Both the position numbers and the translations under genes were made by a program. The notes beneath the pieces are model-generated. The model was not told the DNA's origin. It worked only from the letters and a program-made list of their open reading frames with translations, and ran no database searches. A DNA stretch of 64,000 bases from Chloroflexota bacterium (GTDB lineage Bacteria; Chloroflexota; Anaerolineae; UBA4142): the NCBI GenBank assembly GCA_016215025.1, contig JACRMI010000053.1, forward strand, positions 1 through 64,000, written 5' to 3'. This document shows positions 51,610-59,313 of this stretch, one piece after another. The first letter of the stretch is position 1. Each line of letters starts with the position of its first letter.

Positions 51610-52347
51610 ATGTCTCAACGCACTGCCTTACTTGTTACGACCGCGTTGACTGTCTTTGTGATGGTCACACTTGCCGGAATTGCGTGGCAAGTATTTCAAA
51701 AAACTTCGATTGGCACCCAGGCACTGCAAACCACTGCGGTTCCTCAAGCCAATGCGGTTAATCAACCCGCCGTCATTCAACCGGCTGCACCTCAAGTGAC
51801 GAACGATGCTGTTCCCCAAGATCAAACCGCCGAACGCGAATCCGCATTTCAGCAATTGATTCAGCAGGCTAATGCACGGCTCGATCAGGCGTACAAGCAA
51901 CAGCAAGAACTCGCCAAGCAAGTTCAAGAACGCCAAGCCGCAGCTCAAGCGGCGACAACTGCTCCCCAAGTCGCAGCGCAACCGGCGTTCAAAGTCACGC
52001 CGCAGCAAGCGCTTGCGATTGCGTTAGCAGCCGTTCCCGGTGCGAACGCGCTCAAGCCAGCCGAGCTTGTCAGCTTTCACGAACTGCCTACATACGAAGT
52101 AACTTTGGACAAGGGCGTGGTGTATATCGACGCAAATAGTGGCGAGGTCGTTTACAACAGCGCCGCACCGATCATCATTCGCAATTCTGGCGGCGGAGGT
52201 GGCAGTGGTGGTGGAGCTGCCGTGAACAATGCGCCCGCAGCACCCAGAAGCGGTGGAGAGCGTGAACACGATGACGACCACAAATCTGACGACCGCAAGT
52301 CCGGCGAGCACAAATCTGAAAAAGAACATGACGACGATGACGATTAA
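51610..52347 (+). CDS. Membrane-anchored PepSY-domain protein with Asp/His-rich tail
   Basis: 245 aa. Anchor helix at about 9-28, a Gln/Ala-rich coiled coil (about 75-120, RESAFQQLIQQANARLDQAY...), PepSY domain at about 130-190 (TPQQALAIALAAVPGA...TYEVTLDKGVVYIDANSGEVV), a Gly-rich hinge and a tail of HDDDHKSDDRKSGEHKSEKEHDDDDD type. The tail may bind metal ions such as Fe, Zn, Cu or Ca. CAGGAGG precedes ATG 51610. First of three genes behind the 11-bp repeat arrays. Confidence 0.82.
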   Translation: MSQRTALLVTTALTVFVMVTLAGIAWQVFQKTSIGTQALQTTAVPQANAVNQPAVIQPAAPQVTNDAVPQDQTAERESAFQQLIQQANARLDQAYKQQQELAKQVQERQAAAQAATTAPQVAAQPAFKVTPQQALAIALAAVPGANALKPAELVSFHELPTYEVTLDKGVVYIDANSGEVVYNSAAPIIIRNSGGGGGSGGGAAVNNAPAAPRSGGEREHDDDHKSDDRKSGEHKSEKEHDDDDD

Positions 52348-52358
52348 GAGACAAGTCG

Positions 52359-52784
52359 ATGGTTAACTCACAGCCCTTAGCCAAACCGAATAAATCGTCT
52401 GATGCAAACAGCCGACAAAGCATCAAAGTCTTCTTCGTGACGGCGACGCTTGCCGCAACACTCGGCGGCTGGGCTTCGCTCGCCGCCGAACGTGAAACGA
52501 TGAGCCAAGCCGCACCGGTCCCCTCGTGGACTGCGCCGCGCCCGACCGCCGAAGCGCTCAAGTTGGAGATGCCACCGCTGCCAACGCTCGTGCCGCCGCC
52601 GACGGGAGTTCCTACACTTGCACCTCTGCCCACCGTCCAAGTCAAGCCCGCCGCACAACCAACGTTGCGAGTGGTCAATCAAGTGCCTGCGCAGCAAGTC
52701 ATCGTGTTGGGCGGTGGTGGTGGTGATGGCGGCGGCGGTGGATCTGCTCCCAGCCCTGTCACACAAACCGGTTCTTCAAAGTAA
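52359..52784 (+). CDS. Small anchored Pro-rich protein with Gly-rich tail
   Basis: 141 aa. One hydrophobic segment (about 23-43), then a Pro/Val/Leu-rich low-complexity chain (PPLPTLVPPPTGVPTLAPLP) and a terminal run of glycines. No domain is recognisable. Position between the PepSY and ferric-reductase-like genes, 11 nt after the first, suggests a linker or scaffold for the same membrane complex; this is inference. The start is supported only weakly. Confidence 0.6.
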   Translation: MVNSQPLAKPNKSSDANSRQSIKVFFVTATLAATLGGWASLAAERETMSQAAPVPSWTAPRPTAEALKLEMPPLPTLVPPPTGVPTLAPLPTVQVKPAAQPTLRVVNQVPAQQVIVLGGGGGDGGGGGSAPSPVTQTGSSK

Positions 52785-52811
52785 TCGTCTGCTTGTGACA
52801 ATACCTTCGCC

Positions 52812-52876
52812 AAAAACCCGTTTTCTTGAACGCTTTCCAAAATAAGGATGATACTCTGTCGAGAAAACGGGTTTTT
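52812..52876. repeat. AAAAACCCGTTTTCT inverted repeat
   Basis: Perfect 15-bp arms at 52812-52826 and 52862-52876, the same element as at 25254-25317. It lies between the second and third gene of the PepSY set. Confidence 0.75.
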
Positions 52877-52922
52877 AACTTTCACTTTGACAATTGGCGA
52901 AGGGATTGTCATCGGAGAAAAA

Positions 52923-53636
52923 ATGTCAACGACCCAAGTTCAAAATGACAATTTAAATAATATCGAACCAACGCTAGACTTGTTCAGCGTCTTGGTGATT
53001 ATGCTCGCCGCGATAGTGGGAGCATTCGCCGCCGTAGTGATTTTGCCGGCCTGGCTGCCAGGCTTGGCAAAATCGCTTTTCGGCAACGAACCACATGCCT
53101 ATTGGTATCTCGCTCGCACCGCTGGAGTCGTCGCCTATTTTCTCTTGTGGCTCTCCGTGGCACTGGGCATTAGCATCACTAACAAACTCTCGCGCGTTTG
53201 GCCCGGCGGACCAACAGCCGTTGACTTGCATCAATTCACCAGTCTGCTCGCCTTGTCTGTGACCATTTTTCACGTGCTGATCTTGCTCGGCGATCGCTAC
53301 GCCAACTATACCATGTCGCAACTCTTGATGCCCTTCGCCGGCGGCAAGCATCAACCGTTCTGGGTCGGCTTGGGACAACTCGCATTTTACATCATGCTGC
53401 CCGTAACGTTCAGTTTCTATGCGCGCAAACAATTGGGCCATAAACTTTGGCGGACGATTCACTACCTGAGCTTTGTCATCTTTCTCTTCGTCACACTCCA
53501 CGGAATTTTCTCTGGGACCGATACAGTGTCGCCCGGCATGTTGGGCTTGTACGGCTTGACCCTGTTCTCGGTTTACTTTCTCACCGTCTTTCGTGTTCTC
53601 GTATCGATCAAACAACCGCGTCCGAGCAATGCCTAA
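52923..53636 (+). CDS. Ferric-reductase-like transmembrane protein (haem b, MsrQ/FRD type)
   Basis: 237 aa with six or seven spans. Two pairs of histidines at haem-ligating spacing are seen: H103/H117 (HQFTSLLALSVTIFH) and H180/H193 (HYLSFVIFLFVTLH). No FAD- or NADPH-binding domain follows, so it is the membrane haem part alone, as in MsrQ. It would pass electrons across the membrane to or from an outside partner. GGAG precedes ATG 52923. The PepSY protein upstream is the plausible partner. Confidence 0.82.
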   Translation: MSTTQVQNDNLNNIEPTLDLFSVLVIMLAAIVGAFAAVVILPAWLPGLAKSLFGNEPHAYWYLARTAGVVAYFLLWLSVALGISITNKLSRVWPGGPTAVDLHQFTSLLALSVTIFHVLILLGDRYANYTMSQLLMPFAGGKHQPFWVGLGQLAFYIMLPVTFSFYARKQLGHKLWRTIHYLSFVIFLFVTLHGIFSGTDTVSPGMLGLYGLTLFSVYFLTVFRVLVSIKQPRPSNA

Positions 53637-53642
53637 CGTAGC

Positions 53643-53676
53643 GCGAGCGGCTTCGGCACCAAAGGTGCCGCGCTCG
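53643..53676 (+). repeat. Hairpin after the FRD gene
   Basis: GCGAGCG...CGGCACC pairs with GGTGCCG...CGCTCGC; compact and GC-rich, without a T-run. Confidence 0.6.
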
Positions 53677-53689
53677 CAGAAAATCACTC

Positions 53690-53723
53690 ACGCCGACAGA
53701 TATCTGTCGGCGTTGTTATTTTG
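53690..53723 (+). terminator. Perfect-palindrome terminator
   Basis: ACGCCGACAGAT/ATCTGTCGGCGT (53690-53713) followed by TGTTATTTT. Confidence 0.85.
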
Positions 53724-53739
53724 TAACACCCAACCCGTT

Positions 53740-53768
53740 TTGACATCATTATCGAGACAGAGTAGAAT
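53740..53768 (+). promoter_or_regulatory. Near-consensus promoter of rsmI, leaderless
   Basis: TTGACA (53740-53745), 17 nt, TAGAAT (53763-53768). ATG codons at 53774 and 53777 fall where transcription is expected to begin, so the mRNA should have no 5' leader. Confidence 0.8.
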
Positions 53769-53773
53769 CGCAT

Positions 53774-54451
53774 ATGATGCTCTACATCGTTTCGACACCC
53801 ATCGGCAACCCCGATGATATTTCCTTGCGCGCCCTACGAATTTTGCGCGAGGCAAAGACCGTCATTTGCGAAGAGCGGCGCGAAGGTGCGCGGCTCTTGC
53901 GTTATTATCAAATCGATAATGCCATCGTCGAACTCAACGAACATACCGAGCGCGAATTCGTGCCAGAGTTGATTGGACGCTTGAGACGCGGCGAAACGCT
54001 GGCATTGATTTCCGACCATGGCACGCCACTTCTCGCCGATCCGGGCGGACGACTCGTCAAACAAGCGATTGCAGAAGGAATACCAGTCAGCGCGGTGCCC
54101 GGCGCATCGTCGCTGCTCGCCGCACTGGTCGGCAGCGGAATGTCGCTGGAGCGTTTTCGCTTTATTGGATTTCTTCCGGCGAAAAAAGAAGACCGCCGCG
54201 CCGCGCTCAACCAATTGCGCAATGAGCGCGATACCTGGATTGTCTTCGATACGCCATATCGTTTGTCTGCGCTGCTCACCGATTTGCGCGGCGTGCTTGG
54301 CGCAGAACGACGCATGGTCGTGGCGTGCAGTCTGACAATGCCGGAAGAAAATTTCGTGCGTGGCACCGCGCAGCAAGTAGTAGAGCATTTTCAAAAGCAC
54401 CCGTTCAAAGGCGAATTTGTCGTCATCGTGGAAGGGAAAAATCGTAATTAG
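53774..54451 (+). CDS. rsmI: 16S rRNA (cytidine-1402-2'-O)-methyltransferase
   Basis: 225 aa. Motifs of the SAM-dependent tetrapyrrole-methylase fold: YIVSTPIGNPDDISLRAL, EERREGARLLRYY, SDHGTPLLADPGGRL, VPGASSLLAALVGSG and RFIGFLPAKKEDR. RsmI methylates the ribose of C1402 in the decoding centre. The protein lacks the usual C-terminal extension (family members are around 270-290 aa) but ends in the proper FVVIVEGK strand. No ribosome-binding site is present, consistent with the leaderless promoter. Confidence 0.9.
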   Translation: MMLYIVSTPIGNPDDISLRALRILREAKTVICEERREGARLLRYYQIDNAIVELNEHTEREFVPELIGRLRRGETLALISDHGTPLLADPGGRLVKQAIAEGIPVSAVPGASSLLAALVGSGMSLERFRFIGFLPAKKEDRRAALNQLRNERDTWIVFDTPYRLSALLTDLRGVLGAERRMVVACSLTMPEENFVRGTAQQVVEHFQKHPFKGEFVVIVEGKNRN

Positions 54452-54461
54452 AAATTGGTGA

Positions 54462-54525
54462 ACATGTTTCGTGGTGCGTGTTCCGTTTACATGATACGCA
54501 ACACGCAGCACGCAACACATTTCCC
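54462..54525. repeat. CGTGATGCG-type spacer repeat
   Basis: GTGGTGCGTGTTCCGTTTACATGATACGCAACACGCAGCACGCAACAC is built from units of this family and can fold back on itself. Confidence 0.55.
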
Positions 54526-54553
54526 CATTTTCAAAATTAAACCTGGAGAACCC

Positions 54554-55555
54554 ATGAAGGCCGTTATTTTGTTGGCAGGGTTAGGGACGCGTCTGCGCCC
54601 GCACACGTGGAGTAAACCAAAACCGTTGATTCAAGTTGCGGGCAAACCGGTACTCGGTCACATTTTGGATAGTCTCGCTGGACTCAACATCGAAGAAACT
54701 ATCTTTATTGTCGGTTATCTCGGCGATCAGATTGAAACGTACGTTACCAAGCAATACCCCAAGATGAAAGCTCGCTATGTCGAACAAAATGAAATGAAAG
54801 GACAGGCGCACGCCATCAGTCTCGCGAAAGAATTTATCGACCAACCGGTCTTGATTATTTTTGGCGATACGATTTGGGAGACCGATTTCACCCGCCTCCA
54901 CGCGGTCAAAGGCGACGGCTTGATCTATGTCAAAGAAGTCGAAGACCCACGGCGCTTTGGCGTGGCGATGCTCCAAGATGGTTACGTGACCCGCTTTGTC
55001 GAAAAACCGAGCAAGCCAATTTCGAATCTGGCGGTGGTTGGCGTATACTATTTCAAAAATTGGCAACTCGCGATGAAATCCATCGACGATCTGATCGAGC
55101 GCAACATTCAGACTAAAGGCGAATATTTTCTTGCCGATGCGATGCAACTGATGCTCGACGCCGGTGCCAAGCTCGAAGTCGAAACGATTCCGGTGTGGGA
55201 AGATTGCGGGACGCCGGAAGCGATTTTGAAAACGAATCGCTATTTGCTGACAAAGAATGATTCGCAATCCGAACCGATCGAGGGCACGGTGATTTTGCCC
55301 CCCGTCTGCATCCATCCTTCGGCGCAAGTCAAGCACGCGATCATCGGTCCATATGTTTCAATTTCAGAAGATGCGGTGATCGAAAATTCGATTTTGCGCG
55401 ACTGCATTATCGGCGAGCGCGCGCATATCGAAAATCGCGTAATTGCGGAATCGCTGGTGGGCAAAGACGCCCGCGTAGTTGGAACCTTTCAGAAGATGAA
55501 CGTCGGCGATTCGTCGGAAATCGAATCGGGCGGCGGTGGAAAAAATGGAGACTAA
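54554..55555 (+). CDS. Sugar-1-phosphate nucleotidyltransferase with left-handed beta-helix
   Basis: 333 aa. The NTP-transferase domain (about 1-235) has the nucleotide loop LLAGLGTRLRPHTWSKPKPLIQVAGKPV and the later GEYFLADAMQL. The C-terminal hexapeptide part runs about 245-320 (CIHPSAQVKHAIIGPYVSISEDAVIENSILRDCIIGERAHIEN). It makes an NDP-sugar for envelope glycans; similar to glucose-1-phosphate thymidylyl/uridylyl transferases and archaeal-type bifunctional GlmU. The exact sugar is not decidable. TGGAGAA precedes ATG 54554. Confidence 0.88.
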   Translation: MKAVILLAGLGTRLRPHTWSKPKPLIQVAGKPVLGHILDSLAGLNIEETIFIVGYLGDQIETYVTKQYPKMKARYVEQNEMKGQAHAISLAKEFIDQPVLIIFGDTIWETDFTRLHAVKGDGLIYVKEVEDPRRFGVAMLQDGYVTRFVEKPSKPISNLAVVGVYYFKNWQLAMKSIDDLIERNIQTKGEYFLADAMQLMLDAGAKLEVETIPVWEDCGTPEAILKTNRYLLTKNDSQSEPIEGTVILPPVCIHPSAQVKHAIIGPYVSISEDAVIENSILRDCIIGERAHIENRVIAESLVGKDARVVGTFQKMNVGDSSEIESGGGGKNGD

Positions 55556-55566
55556 CACTAGGCACG

Positions 55567-55633
55567 GTCACCCTGAGCAGAGCGAAGGGTCTCGTTCTCC
55601 GATTATGAGATTCTTCGCTTCGCTCAGAATGAC
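55567..55633. repeat. TGAGCAGAGCGAAG palindrome
   Basis: GTCACCCTGAGCAGAGCGAAG and CTTCGCTTCGCTCAGAATGAC form the arms of an imperfect hairpin before ald. Confidence 0.7.
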
Positions 55634-55650
55634 AACGAGGAGAATCAAAG

Positions 55651-56766
55651 ATGATTATCGGGTTACCTAAAGAAATTAAAGACAAAGAAAATCGCGTTGC
55701 CTGTACGCCAGGCGGAGTCCACGCACTTGTGGTGGCGGGTCATCGCGTGTTGGTAGAAACGTGCGCCGGTCAAGGCAGTGGCTTTACGGACGCCGAGTAC
55801 GTCCAAGCGGGCGGTGAAATCGTGGCGACGCACGAGGACACGTGGAATCGCGCTGAGATGGTCATCAAAGTCAAAGAACCACTCGCGTCGGAATATCCAA
55901 TGCTCCGCAAGGGTCTGCTTCTGTTCACGTATCTGCATCTTGCCGCCGAGGAAAAATTGACGCGCGAGTTGATGGCAAAGCAAGTCATGTCCGTCGCATA
56001 CGAGACTGTCGAACTGCCGGATGGTTCACTCCCATTGCTGACGCCGATGAGCGAGGTCGCGGGCAAGATGTCGATTCAAATCGCGGCGCATTATTTGGAA
56101 CGCACGAACGGTGGGCGCGGTAAATTGATGGGCGGCGTCCCAGGTGTTCGCCCTGCCGATGTGGTGATCATCGGCGGCGGAACGGTAGGCACGGCAGCGG
56201 CGAAGGTCGCGTTAGGCATGGGCGCGGATGTGACGATTATCGACAAGGATTTGAATCGCTTGCGCTATTTGAGCGAGGTATTGCACGGCAGCCTCACAAC
56301 GCTGGCATCGAATCCGTACAACATCACCGAAGCGGTGAAATTTGCGGATGTCGTCGTCGGTGCAGTTCTGGTCAAGGGAGCCAAAGCGCCCAAGCTCATG
56401 ACCGCCGAGATGGTCAAGTCGATGACGCCCGGCAGCGTGATTGTCGATGTGGCAATCGATCAAGGCGGCTCGGTCGAAACGATCAAACCGACGACGCATT
56501 CGAACCCGACGTACCTGGTCGATGGTGTAATTCATTACGGCGTGACGAATATGCCCGGCGCAGTCCCGCGCACCTCGACGTACGCTCTGTCGAATGCAAC
56601 ATTGCCCTACATGCTCAAACTCGCAAACCTGGGATTTGAGCAAGCCGTCAAGAGTGATCGTGCACTCGCAGACGGCGTGAATGTGTATCAAGGTCAGGTC
56701 ACCTATCCCGCCGTCGCAGATGCCTTCGGGCTAGCCTATACACCCCTTGACCAATTGCTTAGCTAA
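55651..56766 (+). CDS. ald: Alanine dehydrogenase
   Basis: 371 aa. Begins MIIGLPKEIKDKENRVACTPGGV and keeps the family patterns: the catalytic Lys/His region (KVKEPLASEY; LFTYLHLAAE), and the NAD-binding VVIIGGGTVGTAAAKVALGMGADVTIIDKD. It reversibly deaminates L-alanine to pyruvate and ammonia with NAD. AGGAG precedes ATG 55651. Length and motifs are complete. A hairpin terminator follows. Confidence 0.95.
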   Translation: MIIGLPKEIKDKENRVACTPGGVHALVVAGHRVLVETCAGQGSGFTDAEYVQAGGEIVATHEDTWNRAEMVIKVKEPLASEYPMLRKGLLLFTYLHLAAEEKLTRELMAKQVMSVAYETVELPDGSLPLLTPMSEVAGKMSIQIAAHYLERTNGGRGKLMGGVPGVRPADVVIIGGGTVGTAAAKVALGMGADVTIIDKDLNRLRYLSEVLHGSLTTLASNPYNITEAVKFADVVVGAVLVKGAKAPKLMTAEMVKSMTPGSVIVDVAIDQGGSVETIKPTTHSNPTYLVDGVIHYGVTNMPGAVPRTSTYALSNATLPYMLKLANLGFEQAVKSDRALADGVNVYQGQVTYPAVADAFGLAYTPLDQLLS

Positions 56767-56793
56767 ACGAACGCAGCACAAAGAGCACGATAA

Positions 56794-56860
56794 TGGAGTC
56801 GACGCTTAGCGGGCGAATTGGAAAATCAATCGACCGCCAAGCGCTCGACTCCAAATTTTA
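56794..56860 (+). terminator. Terminator after ald
   Basis: TGGAGTCGACGCTT and AAGCGCTCGACTCCA pair (with one bulge) and AAATTTTA follows. The inner GCGGGCG/CGACCGC extends the stem. Confidence 0.75.
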
Positions 56861-56877
56861 ATTAAAGCTGGGAAAAG

Positions 56878-58038
56878 ATGACGAACAAGATTTCGCAACG
56901 TGTGCAAATCGTACCCCCCTCTGGCATCCGCCGCTTTTTTGATATTGCGGCGACGATGAAGGATGTCATTTCACTAAGCATCGGCGAACCCGATTTCGTG
57001 ACGCCCGATGTCATTCGCCGTGCCGGTATTCAATCGATTGAACACGGCGAAACCAAGTACACCTCCAACTCGGGAACCGTCGAACTGCGCCAGGCACTAT
57101 CGGTTCATCTCGCCAAACATTACGGCGTACACTACGATCCGGAGGAAGAACTGCTCATCACGGTGGGTGTATCGGAAGCGTTGCAGTGCGCTATGCTAGC
57201 AACCATCGATCCGGGCGATGAGGTCATTGTGCCCGAGCCATGTTTTGTGGCATACAAGCCCAGCGTCATTTTTTCCGGCGGCAAAGCGATTGAAGTGGGA
57301 ACGCGCGTCGAAGATAATTTCCAAGTGACCGGCGAGGAAATCGAGCGCGTTATCACGCCGCGCACCAAAGGCATTCTGATCGGCTATCCCAACAATCCGA
57401 CCGGTGCCGTGATGTCGCGCGAACATTTGATGGAGGTTGCGCGCCTCGCCGAGAAATACGACTTGATCGTCTACTCCGATGAAATTTATGATCGACTCGT
57501 CTATGGCGTCGAGCACGTTTGCTTTTCGTCGCTGCCTGGGATGCGCGACCGCACGGTCTTGCTTGGCGGATTCTCAAAAGATTATGCGATGACGGGTTGG
57601 CGCGTTGGTTACGTCGCATCGAATCCTGAACTGCTCGAAGCAATTCGCAAGCTGCATCAGTACATCATCATGTCCGCGCCGACGATGGGGCAAGTGGCGG
57701 CACTCGAAGGACTGCTCCACGCCGAAAACGATGTGCGCGAAATGGTGCGTTCGTACGATCAGCGCCGCCAAGTGATCGTGTCGGGCTTGAATACCATCGG
57801 TCTGCAAACCTTCATCCCGCATGGCGCGTTCTACGCCTTTCCAGATATTCGCAGCACTGGATTGAACTCGGAACAATTCTGCGAAAAACTTTTGGTCGAA
57901 GAACACGTCGCCGTGATTCCGGGCAGCGCGTTCGGCGAATGCGGCGAAGGATTTGTGCGCATCTGTTATGCCGCGAGCATGACCAACATCGAAGAAGCGC
58001 TGACGCGCATGGATCACTTTGTGAAACGACATCGATAA
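56878..58038 (+). CDS. Class I/II pyridoxal-phosphate aminotransferase
   Basis: 386 aa of the AspC/MalY-like subgroup. Pattern: ISLSIGEPDFVTP, IGYPNNPTGAVMSREHL, and the Schiff-base lysine GGFSKDYAMTGWRVGY. The C-terminal arginine for the substrate carboxylate is within FVRICYA. It probably transfers amino groups between aspartate (or aromatic amino acids) and 2-oxoglutarate. Substrate is not decidable from sequence. It follows ald, so both may serve alanine/aspartate metabolism. GGGAAAAG lies before ATG 56878. Confidence 0.92.
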   Translation: MTNKISQRVQIVPPSGIRRFFDIAATMKDVISLSIGEPDFVTPDVIRRAGIQSIEHGETKYTSNSGTVELRQALSVHLAKHYGVHYDPEEELLITVGVSEALQCAMLATIDPGDEVIVPEPCFVAYKPSVIFSGGKAIEVGTRVEDNFQVTGEEIERVITPRTKGILIGYPNNPTGAVMSREHLMEVARLAEKYDLIVYSDEIYDRLVYGVEHVCFSSLPGMRDRTVLLGGFSKDYAMTGWRVGYVASNPELLEAIRKLHQYIIMSAPTMGQVAALEGLLHAENDVREMVRSYDQRRQVIVSGLNTIGLQTFIPHGAFYAFPDIRSTGLNSEQFCEKLLVEEHVAVIPGSAFGECGEGFVRICYAASMTNIEEALTRMDHFVKRHR

Positions 58039-58050
58039 TTCTATACTAGA

Positions 58051-58158
58051 TTTCCCGCGAATCTCGCACATGCCGTCATTCTGAGCGGAGCGAAGAATCT
58101 CGCTATTCAGCATGACAATTTGGTAAGTTTCGCGTCGATTCATGAGATTCGCGGGAAA
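58051..58158. repeat. Nested palindromes: TTTCCCGCGAATCTC outer, TGAGCGGAGCGAAG inner
   Basis: Outer perfect 15-bp arms at 58051-58065 and 58144-58158. Inside lies a unit GTCATTCTGAGCGGAGCGAAGAATCTCGC...GCATGAC (58075-58116). One palindromic element has evidently inserted into another. Confidence 0.8.
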
Positions 58159-58175
58159 ACATTTCGGATAATACC

Positions 58176-58679
58176 ATGAATTGCGAAAACTGCGGCGCAC
58201 CGATGCGCCTTGTGCGTAATCACGATTATTACGTCTGCGATTACTGCGGCACGTTTCATCATCCCGATCCCAATCGCGACGGTGTTCGCGTCCTCGGCGA
58301 ATCCTCCGATTCGGAATGTCCCGTCTGTCAGCTGATGCTCGTCACCGCGGCACTCGACCGCAACCCGGTTTTGTATTGCCCCAATTGCCGAGGCATTCTC
58401 ATCCATCAAGCCATTTTCGTTTTCTGCTTGGATTATCTGCGCAAACGTTCCAAGACTCCGACACCGCCTCAACGATTCGATCCCAAAGAATTGGAACGAC
58501 CCTTGCGCTGCCCGCGTTGTCATCGCGATATGAACACGCACCCGTACGGCGGTCCCGGCAACATCGTGATCGATAACTGCTACACTTGCAGTCTGGTGTG
58601 GCTCGATTACGGCGAACTGAATCGCATTCTTACTGCACCGGGTGAAGATCACCTAGGCGATCTTATGGGAGAAGAATGA
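58176..58679 (+). CDS. Zinc-ribbon protein (zf-TFIIB-like)
   Basis: 167 aa with three Cys-rich ribbons: CENCGAP...YVCDYCG (3-25), CPVCQ...YCPNCRG (49-71), and CPRCHRDM...CYTCSLVWLDYGEL (112-148). The last matches the zf-TFIIB family (C-P-x-C...C-x-x-C-x-x-x-W-x-D-x-G-E-L). It is likely a small zinc protein in the cytosol; the role is unknown. Its 3' end overlaps the start of the Nudix gene (ATGA), so the two are translationally coupled. Confidence 0.8.
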   Translation: MNCENCGAPMRLVRNHDYYVCDYCGTFHHPDPNRDGVRVLGESSDSECPVCQLMLVTAALDRNPVLYCPNCRGILIHQAIFVFCLDYLRKRSKTPTPPQRFDPKELERPLRCPRCHRDMNTHPYGGPGNIVIDNCYTCSLVWLDYGELNRILTAPGEDHLGDLMGEE

Positions 58680-59116
58680 GCGAACGCATTCGCTATCAAG
58701 GTGCCATCATCCGCGACGATTACATCTTGCTGATTAAGCATCGGCATCATGCCGATGGTCGTGCCTATTGGATCATTCCCGGCGGCGGGCGTGAAGATGG
58801 CGAGACAGAAGAAGAGTGCGTAGTGCGCGAGATGCGCGAGGAAACAAATCTTGATGTCGCGGTCGAAAAACTCTTGTTCGAAGAATCATTGACGGACGGC
58901 AATGTGTCTTGGTATGGCAAGACGTATTGGTGTCGTGTCGTCGGCGGCGAAGCAAAACCCGGCTATGAACCTGAGATCGAAGCGTCTTCGCACTACGGCA
59001 TCGTCGCAGTTGCCTGGTTCGACTTGCGGCATCCGGAGAACTGGGAGCCGTTGCTGATCAACGACTGGATTACGTTTCCGTTAGTGCAGAAGATTCAAAA
59101 AATGTTGGGCTATTAG
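58676..59116 (+). CDS. Nudix hydrolase
   Basis: 146 aa. The Nudix box is present: G37-x5-E43-x7-R51-E52-x2-E55-E56-x-N58-L59, with Asn in place of the usual Gly near the end. The fold pyrophosphohydrolyses nucleoside-diphosphate-linked compounds; MutT-like, NDP-sugar or NADH pyrophosphatase cannot be told apart here. Starts at the ATGA overlap with the zinc-ribbon gene. Ends before a hairpin. Confidence 0.9.
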   Translation: MSERIRYQGAIIRDDYILLIKHRHHADGRAYWIIPGGGREDGETEEECVVREMREETNLDVAVEKLLFEESLTDGNVSWYGKTYWCRVVGGEAKPGYEPEIEASSHYGIVAVAWFDLRHPENWEPLLINDWITFPLVQKIQKMLGY

Positions 59117-59154
59117 ACTACTGAACTGAAACAGGTTCATAGGGTTGTGGATGG

Positions 59155-59213
59155 CAGCAATGCGCCTCACGAACGAGGGTGCGTCGCTGCGTTTTTCTCT
59201 TCTTTTATTTTCT
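59155..59213 (+). terminator. Terminator after the Nudix gene
   Basis: GCAGCAATGCGCCTC pairs with GAGGGTGCGTCGCTGC, then GTTTTTCTCTTCTTTT. Confidence 0.75.
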
Positions 59214-59222
59214 ATCCCGCTC

Positions 59223-59231
59223 TGGTATAAT
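59223..59231 (+). promoter_or_regulatory. Extended -10 promoter of the PAS-GGDEF gene
   Basis: TGGTATAAT (59223-59231). The mRNA leader before the ATG is about 76 nt. I see no c-di-GMP riboswitch in it. Confidence 0.6.
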
Positions 59232-59313
59232 TAAATACAAGAACAAATCATCAAAGGAACCGAACCCGCGTCCCCGGTCGCTTGCATTTTTATGTAAGGA
59301 AAAAGTACAGTCC

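Noticed and set aside
54554-55555. glmU
   Set aside because: The nucleotidyltransferase plus beta-helix layout is similar, but the acetyltransferase part is too short for GlmU and the sugar specificity is unclear.
59232-59313. c-di-GMP riboswitch before the GGDEF gene
   Set aside because: The 76-nt leader lacks the GEMM core sequences.
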